Notes: generated from the letters alone by a model not told the origin. 64,000 nucleotides of DNA from JAXLVB01 sp046329195 (GCA_046329195.1 JAXLVB010000001.1:930001-994000); one strand, 5' to 3'; counted from the first letter of the stretch, positions 49,608 through 61,664 are shown. Numbers and translations are program-made.

Positions 49608-50282
49608 TTATTCACGTGTAATACGAACATTATCTATCTGTTGTCTCGACTGAGTTGTTCTGAAACCGAGATAGCCTTTTTGCAAAAAATCAGGGTCTTT
49701 GTACTGAAAAAACAAGGTATCATTGATATAGAACCTTGTTTCGCCATTTCGGACTTCTATCCGACAATGATAGGTCTTGTTGGCCTCAAGCAGATGTGCT
49801 TTATTGGTGTATTCAGCCAGCAAAGTGCGCTCACCATTACCTTGGTATTTCCGAAAACGAGTAGTGGTGTTATGATTCCCACCAAAGCCCACATAGTACA
49901 TCAATAGCGAATCATATTGTTCAAAAGCTGGATTTCGTCCCCAAAGTGTTGTAGATCGGGGGTCTTTTGCCTGCCAAAACATATTAAAATCGGATAATCG
50001 GTCATTTACGCCACCATTTACCACTACGGTTCGGTCAAAATCAAGCCTCCAGTTATCACCAAGTTCTTTTGTTAGCCAGACGGTAGCACCACCGCTCACA
50101 TCCATGACCAATTGTCCGTCACGTACCTCTACCTGATTATGAGGGGTAGTTAGTTTTTCGACAAACCAATACCTTGTGTTGAAGGTTTTGTTGAAGTTAT
50201 CTTTGAAAAGCACCCGTCGTTGAGCTGTTGATTGCCCCCCCCCAAATGTCAGCACAATCAGCCAAATCATCAAGAGGTTCAT
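49608..50282 (-). CDS. Secreted YesU / DUF6250-like beta-jelly-roll protein
   Basis: The 224-residue protein has a signal peptide (MNLLMIWLIVLTFGGGQSTAQ). The beta-sandwich starts VLFKDNFNKTFNTRYWFVE, and contains WRLDFDRTVVVNGGVNDRLSDFN and FWQAKDPRST. It ends in DPDFLQKGYLGFRTTQSRQQI. This matches the concanavalin-like YesU/DUF6250 type found beside plant-polysaccharide genes, with unproven activity as lyase or binding protein. Its ATG overlaps the araB stop codon in an ATGA arrangement, so translation is probably coupled to a cytosolic kinase although this product is exported. Assignment to family is moderate. Confidence 0.75.
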   Translation of the reverse strand: MNLLMIWLIVLTFGGGQSTAQRRVLFKDNFNKTFNTRYWFVEKLTTPHNQVEVRDGQLVMDVSGGATVWLTKELGDNWRLDFDRTVVVNGGVNDRLSDFNMFWQAKDPRSTTLWGRNPAFEQYDSLLMYYVGFGGNHNTTTRFRKYQGNGERTLLAEYTNKAHLLEANKTYHCRIEVRNGETRFYINDTLFFQYKDPDFLQKGYLGFRTTQSRQQIDNVRITRE

Positions 50283-51916
50283 GCTTGATTTGCAACAAAT
50301 TGACCTAGTTTCAAGTATTTTTGATAGAGTACTTTATACACAGCCGCCGCTTCGGCACGGGGATGATACTCGGCATCAAAGCCTGAGCCCATTGCCTCTT
50401 GAGCAGCTTGCATAGAGGGGTGAATACCTGCCGCCACCGCCGCACACATCGCCGCCCCAAGCGCACAGGCTTGGTCGGCACTTGCCACTTTGATGGGCAC
50501 ATTGAGTACATCAGCCAAGGTTTGCATCACAAAGGGCGACTTCTTGGCTACTCCTCCAATACCGATTACTTTTTTGATAGGAACACCTTCAGCTATAAAT
50601 CGGTCAACGATAGCTTTGGCGCCAAAAGCCGTTGCTTCTACCAACGATTTGAATAACTTAATGGCATCGGTTCCTAAATTGAGCCCCGAAATAGCAGCTT
50701 TGAGCGTGTGGTTTGCATCGGGAGTACGCCGGCCATTTACCCAGTCAAGCGCAATGGGGTCATTAACCGTTATGGGTAGTTGGGCTGCTTGCTCCGACAA
50801 ATAGGGAATCACATTTTTACTCATTGCTTGGGCGGCTTCTTCACCCAACAAAGCTTTTACGGGTTCGGTTATCAAGCGCTGAAACCAAGCATATACATCG
50901 CCAAACGCCGATTGACCAGCTTCCATTCCCAACATTCCTGGAATAATGGAGCCATCTACCTGACCACAAATGCCTTTGATGAGCAAATGGCCGATTTCGT
51001 GGTTAGGGGCTATGAGCATGTCACAGGTAGAAGTACCCATCACCCGCACAAACGTATAAGGTTCGATTTCGGCTCCAACAGCACCCATGTGCGCATCAAA
51101 AGCCCCAACACCTATCGTTACGTTGGTAGATAATCCTAATTTAGCCGCCCATTCGGGCGAGAGGTTCCCCATCGCTTCGTCCGAAGTATAGGTGTCGGCA
51201 AATAGGCGCTCTCTGAGACCCGCCAATAGCGGGTCAAGTGCCGTTAGAAAGGCTTCGGAGGGTAAGCCTTCAAATTCTTGATGCCACATCGCTTTGTGCC
51301 CTGCTGCACACCGAGAGCGCTTGAGCGTAAGCGGATGGGTAGCTCCAGTTAACACCGCCGAAATCCAATCACAATGCTCTACCCACGAATACGCAGCTTC
51401 TCGAATAGACGCATCTACTCGAAGTGTACGCAGGATTTTGGCCCAAAACCACTCAGAAGAATAGATACCCCCAACGTATTTGGTATAATCTACCGACCAT
51501 CGGTGAGCCAATTGGTTGATTTCTTCGGCTTCGGCATTGGCGGTATGGTCTTTCCACAAAATAAACATGCCGTTGGGGTTCTCAGCAAATGCAGGCAAAA
51601 GCGCCAGTGGGTTTCCCGCTTCATCCACAGCCACAGGGGTAGAGCCTGTGGTATCTATCGAAATCCCTTTAACCGCCTCACGCACTGCCGCCGAGACGTT
51701 GGCTAAAGCTCCCACAATAGCCGCCTCTAAGCCTTCTAAGTAATCTAATGGGTGTTGTCTAAACTGCGAAGTAGTTGGGTTGCAGTATAAACCATTTTTC
51801 CAACGAGGGTATTCAAATACATGCGTGCCAACAGCTTCGCCTGTTTGGGCATTTACAACCAAGGCTCGCACAGAATCAGTTCCATAATCCACGCCAATGA
51901 CGTATGAGGTTTGCAT
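50279..51916 (-). CDS. araB: Ribulokinase
   Basis: The 545-residue FGGY-family kinase phosphorylates L-ribulose at C5. The ATP-binding start is YVIGVDYGTDSVRALVVNAQ. GISIDTTGSTPVAVDEAGNPL is the sugar-binding region, and WVEHCDWISAVLTGATHPLTLKRSRCAAG (quoted here as VEHCDWISAVLTG) is typical of AraB. IGIGGVAKKSPFVMQTLADV is the conserved C-terminal nucleotide motif. Length agrees with AraB (E. coli 566). It is the first structural gene after the regulator, 73 bases downstream of it, and overlaps the next gene by four bases. Confidence 0.96.
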   Translation of the reverse strand: MQTSYVIGVDYGTDSVRALVVNAQTGEAVGTHVFEYPRWKNGLYCNPTTSQFRQHPLDYLEGLEAAIVGALANVSAAVREAVKGISIDTTGSTPVAVDEAGNPLALLPAFAENPNGMFILWKDHTANAEAEEINQLAHRWSVDYTKYVGGIYSSEWFWAKILRTLRVDASIREAAYSWVEHCDWISAVLTGATHPLTLKRSRCAAGHKAMWHQEFEGLPSEAFLTALDPLLAGLRERLFADTYTSDEAMGNLSPEWAAKLGLSTNVTIGVGAFDAHMGAVGAEIEPYTFVRVMGTSTCDMLIAPNHEIGHLLIKGICGQVDGSIIPGMLGMEAGQSAFGDVYAWFQRLITEPVKALLGEEAAQAMSKNVIPYLSEQAAQLPITVNDPIALDWVNGRRTPDANHTLKAAISGLNLGTDAIKLFKSLVEATAFGAKAIVDRFIAEGVPIKKVIGIGGVAKKSPFVMQTLADVLNVPIKVASADQACALGAAMCAAVAAGIHPSMQAAQEAMGSGFDAEYHPRAEAAAVYKVLYQKYLKLGQFVANQA

Positions 51917-51949
51917 ATTCTGAGGTTTTACAAGTAAAACGGTGTAATC

Positions 51950-51964
51950 TTTTGATAATCAAAA
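51950..51964. promoter_or_regulatory. palindrome TTTTGAT-A-ATCAAAA between regulator and araB
   Basis: Perfect 7-base arms around one base, 34 bases before the araB ATG. It could be an operator or promoter element. AT-rich palindromes also arise by chance. Confidence 0.3.
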
Positions 51965-51989
51965 AAATACAATAACCTAAGCATTATAA

Positions 51990-52691
51990 TCAAGTAGTAG
52001 AAACTCCTGACATAAAATTCAAAAAGGCATTAAACTGCTGTTGATAACGCTCCTTATTTAGCCGATACAAAATCGCTTTTTTGGTTGTTGAGTGTTCGTT
52101 TTTTTCGCCCGTATCAATTAGCAAGCCCGTCGAAAGAATTTTCCGGCTGAAATTCCGACGATCCAGTTTCATGCTGTAAATCGCTTCGTAAAGTTTCTGT
52201 AGTTGGGGTATTGTGAATTTTTCGGGAAGTAATTCAAATCCTATCGGGTGTAACGCTGCCTTATAACGCAGGCGCTCCAAAGCCAATGCCACCATTTGCT
52301 CATGGTCAAAAATCAGCGCAGGTCTATTCATCAAACTAACCCAAGAAGCATGGTGTGTGCGAACTGATTCTTCGTCGTGGTCGTGAATATTGATAAGCGC
52401 AAAAAACACAACCGAAAGCGTTCGTTCCACAGGGTCTCGGTGCACTCGTCCAAAAGTCTGGAGCTGCTCTACGTAAATGTCACTAAGCCCAGTAAGGTCG
52501 TACAGAATCCGTTTGGCACCCACTTCCAAATCTTCATCATCATGCACAAATCCTCCCATGAGCGACCATTTGCCTTTTTCGGGTTCAAAGTTTCGCTTAA
52601 TCAACAGTAATTTGATTTCGTCGCCATCAAAGCCAAAAATAATACAGTCTGTGGCAACCAACAGTCGGGTGGGGTGTGAGTATTGCTTCAC
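51990..52691 (-). CDS. araR: Nudix-type arabinose regulator (AraR/NrtR family)
   Basis: The predicted start is a GTG at 52691, giving 233 residues beginning (M)KQYSHPTRLLVATDCIIFGF. A TTG at 52715 is the alternative, and no ATG is available. The N-terminal Nudix domain has KGKWSLMGGFVHDDEDLEVG but a degenerate Nudix box (AKRILYDLTGL), so it probably binds a ligand rather than hydrolyses. The C-terminal winged helix contains FTIPQLQKLYEAIY and DRRNFSRKILSTGLL. Bacteroidota use such proteins as arabinose-sensing repressors. Its place at the head of the ara genes supports this. An inverted repeat lies at its start codon. Confidence 0.88.
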   Translation of the reverse strand: MKQYSHPTRLLVATDCIIFGFDGDEIKLLLIKRNFEPEKGKWSLMGGFVHDDEDLEVGAKRILYDLTGLSDIYVEQLQTFGRVHRDPVERTLSVVFFALINIHDHDEESVRTHHASWVSLMNRPALIFDHEQMVALALERLRYKAALHPIGFELLPEKFTIPQLQKLYEAIYSMKLDRRNFSRKILSTGLLIDTGEKNEHSTTKKAILYRLNKERYQQQFNAFLNFMSGVSTT

Positions 52692-52697
52692 ATCAAA

Positions 52698-52714
52698 TGT
52701 GTCATTTCGACACA
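52698..52714. promoter_or_regulatory. inverted repeat TGTGTC-ATTTC-GACACA at the araR start
   Basis: Perfect 6-base arms with a 5-base centre, ending seven bases before the GTG start of araR. A candidate AraR autoregulatory operator. I find no second copy before araB. Confidence 0.45.
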
Positions 52715-52857
52715 ATGTTGGCTATTTTTTATTACTTTTCAAATTTTATTTTGAATATTTTTTCATTCAATGCTAAAATTTACTCTTTTTAAGAGCGAAG
52801 CGGTTTTAATGTTCGAAATGTCTGATCTTACGTACTTGGGAATGAGAAGATACCAAC

Positions 52858-52887
52858 AAAAAATCCCGCAAGCACGCCTGTGGGATT
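52858..52887 (-). terminator. terminator of fusA
   Basis: On the minus strand AATCCC pairs with GGGATT, with inner pairing ACAGGC/GCTTGC partly matched, followed by TTTTTTGTTGG. Confidence 0.65.
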
Positions 52888-52975
52888 CTCGTATTTGTGG
52901 AAGTATCAGAAGAATAGTTAAACGTTTCTTATCTACGAAGGCGGTTTAACCTTTCTCCTTTATATTCTATCTTGA

Positions 52976-55069
52976 TTATGCTCCTTTTACTTTCTTTATT
53001 ACATCTTCAGCAAGGTTTTGCGGAACAAATTCATAGTGGGCAAAAGTCAAGTTTGCTGTAGCACGACCTGATGAAATAGTACGGAGGTCTGTTACATAAC
53101 CAAACAATTCTGACAGCGGAACATCCGCCTTAATTACTTGTGCTCCATTACGGCTGTCCATCCCTTTCATCATACCACGGCGACGGTTCAAGTCACCTGT
53201 AATAGGGCCAGTGTATTCGTCTGGAGTCAATACCTCAACCGCCATGATGGGTTCTAATAATTTTGGCGAACACTTGCGAGCAGCCTCTTTATAGCCCAAA
53301 CGAGCAGCCATTTCAAATGACAACGAGTCAGAGTCAACATCGTGGTATGAGCCGTGGAACAAGCGTACTCGCATAGAGTCCATTGGATAGCTTGCTAATA
53401 CCCCTGTTTTCATGGCTTCGTTGAAACCTTTCTGGATAGCAGGAATAAATTCTCTTGGAATCACCCCACCCACGATTTCGTTTACAAACTCTAAGCCATC
53501 TTTACCATCTTCACGTGGTCCAATTTCAAACACGATATCAGCAAATTTACCTTTACCACCTGTTTGCTTTTTGTAGGTCTCACGGTGTTCAATGGAGGTT
53601 GTCAATTTCTCTTTGTACGCAACCTGAGGAGCACCTTGGTTTACTTCTACTTTAAACTCACGACGCATACGGTCAATGATGATTTCTAAGTGAAGTTCTC
53701 CCATTCCTTTCAAGATAGTTTGACCCGTCTCTTCGTTCGACTCTACTTGAAGCGTTGGGTCTTCTTCGATTAGCTTACCAATTGCCTTCGAGAAGTTATC
53801 TTGGTCGGCGGTTTTCTTCGGCTCAATAGCGTAACCGATTACAGGGTCTGGGAACACCATTGATTCCAATACGATAGGGTTCTTCTCATCAGACAGGGTA
53901 TCACCTGTTTTGATATCTTTAAAACCTACTACCGCACCAATATCGCCTGCCTCTAAGCGCTCAATAGAGTTTTGCTTGTTGGCGTGCATCTGGAAGATAC
54001 GAGAAATCCGCTCTTTGTTGCCCGAACGGTTATTAAGAATATAAGAACCCGCTTCAAGTACGCCCGAGTACGCCCGAATAAAGCACAAACGACCAACATA
54101 AGGGTCAGTAGCTATCTTAAATGCCAACGCAGAGAACGGCTCATCGACACTTGGTTTGCGAGCAATTTCTGTATCAGTATTAGGGTCAGTTCCTTTGATA
54201 CTTTCTTTGTCAAGAGGCGAAGGCAACAAAGCCATCACATAATCAAGCATAGTCTGAACGCCTTTATTCTTGAAAGAAGAGCCACAAAGCATCGGTACAA
54301 TCTTCATTTCAATTGTAGCCTGACGCAACGCCGTCAAAATTTCATCTTCGGTGATTGAATTAGGGTCTTCAAAGTATTTCTCCATCAACGTGTCATCATA
54401 CTCCGCTACCGCTTCGAGTAATTTTTCACGCCACTCAGCAGCTTCTTCCACCATATCGTCTGGAATTGGAACAATCTCATACGTCATCCCTTTATCGTGC
54501 TCGTTCCAAATCATACCACGGTTGTTAATCAAATCAACTACGCCACGGAATTTGTCTTCGGCACCGATTGGCAACTGAAGAGGTACAGCATAACTGCCTA
54601 GCATATCTTTCACTTGCTGACACACGTTCAAGAAATCAGCACCTGAACGATCCATCTTATTCACAAAACCCAAACGAGCCACATTGTAATTGTTAGCCAA
54701 GCGCCAGTTGGTTTCAGACTGTGGTTCTACGCCATCTACAGCACTAAACAAAAACACCAAGCCATCTAATACACGCAACGAACGGTTTACTTCTACCGTA
54801 AAGTCAACGTGACCTGGGGTATCAATGATGTTGATGTGATACTTTTGATCACGATAATTCCAGTTTACAGTTGTAGCAGCAGAAGTAATTGTGATACCAC
54901 GCTCTTGTTCTTGCTCCATCCAGTCCATAGTAGCCGCACCATCATGAACTTCTCCAATTTTGTGGCTTACACCAGCATAATAAAGAATCCGTTCAGTTGT
55001 GGTCGTTTTACCAGCGTCAATGTGGGCCGCAATACCAATGTTTCTTGTGAATCTTAAATCACGTGCCAT
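52976..55069 (-). CDS. fusA: Elongation factor G
   Basis: The 697-residue GTPase drives translocation on the ribosome. All GTP motifs are present: AAHIDAGKTTTTERILYYAG (P-loop), NIIDTPGHVDFTVEVNRSLR (DxxG) and VNKMDRSGADF (NKxD). The RGITITSAATTV switch 1 is intact, and domains II-V follow to ANLTFAHYEFVPQNLAEDVI. Length fits EF-G1. Unlike the str operon arrangement, rpsL, rpsG and tuf are not adjacent in this window, so it is either a separate fusA or a moved one. Confidence 0.97.
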   Translation of the reverse strand: MARDLRFTRNIGIAAHIDAGKTTTTERILYYAGVSHKIGEVHDGAATMDWMEQEQERGITITSAATTVNWNYRDQKYHINIIDTPGHVDFTVEVNRSLRVLDGLVFLFSAVDGVEPQSETNWRLANNYNVARLGFVNKMDRSGADFLNVCQQVKDMLGSYAVPLQLPIGAEDKFRGVVDLINNRGMIWNEHDKGMTYEIVPIPDDMVEEAAEWREKLLEAVAEYDDTLMEKYFEDPNSITEDEILTALRQATIEMKIVPMLCGSSFKNKGVQTMLDYVMALLPSPLDKESIKGTDPNTDTEIARKPSVDEPFSALAFKIATDPYVGRLCFIRAYSGVLEAGSYILNNRSGNKERISRIFQMHANKQNSIERLEAGDIGAVVGFKDIKTGDTLSDEKNPIVLESMVFPDPVIGYAIEPKKTADQDNFSKAIGKLIEEDPTLQVESNEETGQTILKGMGELHLEIIIDRMRREFKVEVNQGAPQVAYKEKLTTSIEHRETYKKQTGGKGKFADIVFEIGPREDGKDGLEFVNEIVGGVIPREFIPAIQKGFNEAMKTGVLASYPMDSMRVRLFHGSYHDVDSDSLSFEMAARLGYKEAARKCSPKLLEPIMAVEVLTPDEYTGPITGDLNRRRGMMKGMDSRNGAQVIKADVPLSELFGYVTDLRTISSGRATANLTFAHYEFVPQNLAEDVIKKVKGA

Positions 55070-55212
55070 GATTTTTAGTTATTGTGTTGTTTTAATTCTA
55101 TTCTATTCAATTGCAAGATTTTCAACTAATTACTTATCCATAGAGTTATGACCAAGTCACAAAACAAAGAAGCCTAATGAGAAGGATTTCATACCCCTTG
55201 AAAATCAGGGTG

Positions 55213-55220
55213 CAAAGGTA
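55213..55220 (-). promoter_or_regulatory. putative fusA -7 box TACCTTTG
   Basis: The minus strand reads TACCTACCTTTGCACC, a full TAnnTTTG match about 145 bases before the fusA ATG, giving a long leader. Confidence 0.5.
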
Positions 55221-55369
55221 GGTATTAGGAAGGATAAAAGAAAATTTTTATAACTTTGTTTTACTCTAAAACTCGCATTTCTGAAATCTGTAGTATAGCC
55301 AGCTAAATTCTGATAAATACAAGGTTTTCAATAGCTTACTACCATTCAACAAAAACACCTTAAGTACCT

Positions 55370-55387
55370 TACTTTTGCGTATCTTTG
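55370..55387 (+). promoter_or_regulatory. two overlapping-phase -7 boxes directly before the glycosyltransferase gene
   Basis: TACTTTTG (55370-55377) and TATCTTTG (55380-55387) both match TAnnTTTG. The second touches the ATG. Either would give an mRNA with no usable leader. Confidence 0.45.
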
Positions 55388-56890
55388 ATGCGCAATCCCT
55401 ATACCACTCCCTTGACCTTGGAAAAAATAGTACTTATTATGTATGCCATGCCACTGGCATTTATTTTTAGCTACAGTTTAGTACAACTAAATTTGGTCAT
55501 CAATTATCTCCGATTTCAACGCAAATCGATACCACCTTCACCAATTCTTAACCGTTCAGAGGTCCCTTATGTTACGATACAACTACCTATATACAACGAA
55601 CTATATGTAGTAGAACGCCTCATTGATGCAGTGTCAAGTATCGAATATCCTCCCAATCGCCTCGAAATTCAAGTACTCGATGATTCTACCGACGAGACCA
55701 TAGAATTAGTTGCTCAAAAAATAGCAGAATGGCAAAAAAAAGGCATTGACATACAACAAATAAGAAGAACCAACCGTCAGGGATATAAAGCCGGAGCTTT
55801 ATCAGAAGGACTAAAAACTGCAAAAGGAGAGTTTATAGCCATTTTTGATGCTGATTTTATACCTAAATCTAATTTTCTCACAATTACTATACCCTATTTT
55901 AATACCCCAAACATTGGCGTCGTACAAACTCGCTGGACACATATCAATGAAAAATACTCCTTACTAACACAACTTCAAGCCTTTGGCTTAGATGCACATT
56001 TTAGTATTGAACAAAGCGGTAGAATAGAAGGTGGGTACTTCATCAACTTTAACGGCACTGCCGGACTATGGCGGAAAACATGTATCAACGATGCCGGTGG
56101 GTGGCATTCGGATACCCTTACCGAAGATCTTGATTTGAGCTATCGAGCACAATTAAACGGTTGGAAATTTGTATATCTCCAACAAATCGAATCACCAGCC
56201 GAATTACCAGTAGAAATATCGGCTCTAAAATCCCAGCAATTTAGATGGATGAAAGGCGCCGCCGAATGTGCCCGAAAGCACATCATTAATGTTTTAAAAG
56301 CTCCTAATTTGTCCATTGGTGCCAAAATTCATGGATTTTTTCATCTCACAAACAGCACTGCCTTCATTTGTGCACTTTGGCTCTCTGTGCTTAGTGTACC
56401 TATCCTATGGGTAAAAAACCATCATCCAGAATACCGAAATGTTTTTCTTTTAACAAGTCTTTTCCAGTACAGTCTTGTAATTCTTGGCGTTTTCTATTGG
56501 GTATCTTTTCGTCACCGTCAAGATTGGGTCACCTTCTTTTGGCAATTTCCACTTTTTTTATCCTTTATGATGGGTTTATCTCTACACAACGCCATTGCTG
56601 TAATAGAGGGTTTTATTGGCAAAAAAACACCCTTCATCCGAACACCTAAATTTAATATCAAAATACAAACAGATAAGTGGATACGTAATAAATACATTGC
56701 AAAAAAATTATCTTGGGAAGTGTTTATAGAAGGATTCTTAGCCTTATACTTCTTAGGAGCGATAAGTATGGCCTATATTCTACAAGATTTCGGACTTCTT
56801 CCATTCCATCTGATTCTTATGCTGGGTTTTAGTTCAATTTGTGGATATTCTATCCGACAAACCTACCTTAGAAAGACATATATTAGCTAA
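55388..56890 (+). CDS. Membrane-bound GT2 glycosyltransferase (cellulose-synthase-like)
   Basis: The ATG at 55388 gives 500 residues. An N-terminal membrane helix (about 14-38) precedes the catalytic domain with VTIQLPIYNELYVVERLIDA, then VLDDSTDETIEL, AIFDADFIPKSNFL, LTEDLDLSYRAQLNGW and the QxxRW motif in SQQFRWMKGAAE. These are the D, DxD, D and QxxRW elements of processive GT2 enzymes. Four or five membrane helices follow (about 305-495). The family makes beta-glucans, glucomannans or glycolipids. No BcsB- or PilZ-like partner is nearby, so the polymer is unknown. Base composition is lower in GC than fusA. Confidence 0.9.
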   Translation: MRNPYTTPLTLEKIVLIMYAMPLAFIFSYSLVQLNLVINYLRFQRKSIPPSPILNRSEVPYVTIQLPIYNELYVVERLIDAVSSIEYPPNRLEIQVLDDSTDETIELVAQKIAEWQKKGIDIQQIRRTNRQGYKAGALSEGLKTAKGEFIAIFDADFIPKSNFLTITIPYFNTPNIGVVQTRWTHINEKYSLLTQLQAFGLDAHFSIEQSGRIEGGYFINFNGTAGLWRKTCINDAGGWHSDTLTEDLDLSYRAQLNGWKFVYLQQIESPAELPVEISALKSQQFRWMKGAAECARKHIINVLKAPNLSIGAKIHGFFHLTNSTAFICALWLSVLSVPILWVKNHHPEYRNVFLLTSLFQYSLVILGVFYWVSFRHRQDWVTFFWQFPLFLSFMMGLSLHNAIAVIEGFIGKKTPFIRTPKFNIKIQTDKWIRNKYIAKKLSWEVFIEGFLALYFLGAISMAYILQDFGLLPFHLILMLGFSSICGYSIRQTYLRKTYIS

Positions 56891-57146
56891 ATAGTAGTCT
56901 CAGAAGAGTAGATACATTTCCTATTGTTACTCTGTCATTTTTGATTTTGTGTACCCAAATTTGCATTTCTATCTGTTAAAAATAAAATAGATAGTGTCTT
57001 ATATTTTTACTTTTTTATTCCCTGTAGTAACTAGGGGGTATTGATGTTCTGGATAGTTAGATGTAAGAATACGCCCAAAGATGATACGGCTTTGATTATC
57101 TTATGCCTTAAAGTTATCAATCGTGACAATAAATACTTGCTTAAAA
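56891..57146. other. intergenic region, left flank of decayed transposase
   Basis: AT-rich sequence with no reading frame or terminator that I can support. It may contain the left end of the insertion sequence, but I could not match terminal inverted repeats with the right flank. Confidence 0.4.
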
Positions 57147-58314
57147 TTAGACGGGTGTAGGAACATTTTCAGTTTGAGCAGCGTTTCGTACCAAATTAGT
57201 TACTTGAATCCATTGATTACTAAGATGTTTGGTTCTAAGATTTAAACCTTGCTGTCCATCTTTGCCCCGACCTTTTAAGCCTTTGCTGCACTACATTTCT
57301 CTGAACAGACTCAATAGCTCTCGAACCGATTAAATACCCTTTTTCTTTGAATGTTTTATAATTCATTCGATGAGCATTATTATCTAAGTAGGTCAATAAT
57401 GCATTTTTTTTCTACGCTATCACCCAGGCAGTCAGTATCTTGTATCTGTGCAACTAGTTCTTTAGGTCATCATTAAGTAGCTATTCTTTTGCATTTTCAC
57501 ACCAAAGTACTTTGCTTTCTTTGTCTTTAATAGCCAACACAGCCCACTCGTAGGCGTGAAAGAAGTCTAAAATCTGGACTGCATTAGGGTAAAAGTTGGA
57601 AACCCACTTCCAAATCCATGGCGCACCATCAGCAATAAAAATAAAGCAAGTTAACCTACGCAAAAAGATGCTAAACTTATCAATAAACTCATAATGTGAA
57701 CCTACATGAACTACATATTGGGACTCTTTAATAAGCGTTCTTTTTTCACTTACAGCAAAATTATCAGATGCCTTAAAAATCCTGCCAACCTTTGTTTCTT
57801 TCCAACCGTCTTCTCGGCTTAAAATATAACTTCCATCGACCATCGCATAATGTAATTCCGATGCTTTTTTAGAGGCATAGCCTCCATATCAATGAATTCA
57901 CTTTCTAACTCTTGCCCATAATAATGACATAAATTCTCGGTTTGCTTATCACCCAGATCCATTCCACAGAGCCGTTTGAGTATCTCCCTTGACTCATCAA
58001 AAGTTTGCGACTGACCCCAAAATAGAACTGTTTCTTGTAAATAGGGGCTTTGCCTGAACTGTCCTTTGGGGGACAAAACATGACCTTTCAGTACCTTGAT
58101 ATTCCCTAATTACGTCTGAACACTTTTTTTATTGCGATCACTGGGTAATTCCCCAACACTCAACTGAAAAAGTTCTGAATTTAGCCCTTGCATTAGTTCT
58201 ATAAAGCTCTCGCTTCGGCAATCCGATTTCGTATTCATAGCCGTCTTGCTTGGGTCTACTTTCCCATTCGTCTATTTTCTTAGACAAAATTTCAACCGCT
58301 TTTTGCTTGTCCAT
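57147..58314 (-). pseudogene. Decayed ISKra4-like transposase
   Basis: Reading the minus strand, a start MDKQKAVEILSKKIDEWES at 58314 opens a transposase that is broken repeatedly. A frameshift comes after about 40 codons, with an in-frame TAA following SDRNKKKSVQT near 58108. A frameshift lies between the pieces at 57819-58076 and 57481-57843, with stops at 57481 and just beyond. More shifts follow before the end, ENVPTPV then stop at 57147. The pieces keep DDE-type segments (MVDGSYILSREDGWKE, FIADGAPWIWKW, QILDFFHAYEW) and the C-terminal block YLIGSRAIESVQRNVVQQRL. Family naming is by memory of ISKra4 proteins. No activity is possible. Confidence 0.82.
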
Positions 58315-58517
58315 GGGCTTTTTATTGACAATTTAGTAATTCCCTGCATTTATTCGTACACCCAATTAGACGGTTCACCACTGTAATCGCATTATTTACT
58401 AAAGTACGACTAAATAATCATATATGAGAGTTTTATAATTAACAATAACTACTAATTTCTAACCGAATCCCACCCTATTTACAGAAGGAGTATTGTTGGA
58501 GGGGTTAGAATTGGGTT
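58315..58517. other. intergenic region between decayed transposase and rrn terminator
   Basis: About 200 AT-rich bases without a gene or repeat that I can recognise. Confidence 0.4.
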
Positions 58518-58548
58518 AAAAAAAAAGCCTCCCTATCAAGGGAGGCTT
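58518..58548 (-). terminator. rrn operon terminator
   Basis: On the minus strand AAGCCTCCCT and AGGGAGGCTT pair around TGAT and are followed by nine T. It lies 12 bases beyond the 5S gene. Confidence 0.9.
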
Positions 58549-58560
58549 CAAGAAGAGGAA

Positions 58561-58672
58561 TGGGCGGCGACCTACTTTTCCACATTGTGCATGTAGTATC
58601 ATCGGCGCAGGTGGGCTTAACTACTCTGTTCGAGAAGGGAAGAGGTGAACCCCACCGCCATGACCACCCTTA
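58561..58672 (-). rRNA. rrf: 5S ribosomal RNA
   Basis: The minus strand reads GGTGGTCATGGCGGTGGGGT, followed by CACCTCTTCCCTTCTCGAAC and AGAGTAGTTAAGCCCACC, and ends in a complementary CGCCGCCC segment, as in 5S rRNA of this phylum. The ends are approximate to a few bases. Confidence 0.92.
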
Positions 58673-58744
58673 GTTCATAAAAAGTTCGTATCTTGACAAG
58701 ATGCGAGAAAGAAAAAAGCGAGCTAAAAAGATAAAATAGAAAGT

Positions 58745-61552
<2,808 letters not shown>

Positions 61553-61664
61553 CTTTAAATTTTAAATGCTGTTTTCTTTCTCGCATGATGTCAAAGAACT
61601 TTTTGCTTTACATAATATTATGTCTAGCATTGTGGTTTTTGCTCTTTTGCAAAACCTTATTTTG

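Noticed and set aside
57481..58076. Two apparently separate short genes on the minus strand
   Set aside because: They are pieces of one transposase split by frameshift, with further pieces on both sides.
56985..58450. Terminal inverted repeats of the decayed insertion sequence
   Set aside because: Short matches such as CAGGGAAT appear near both ends but in direct, not inverted, orientation; no convincing pair was found.
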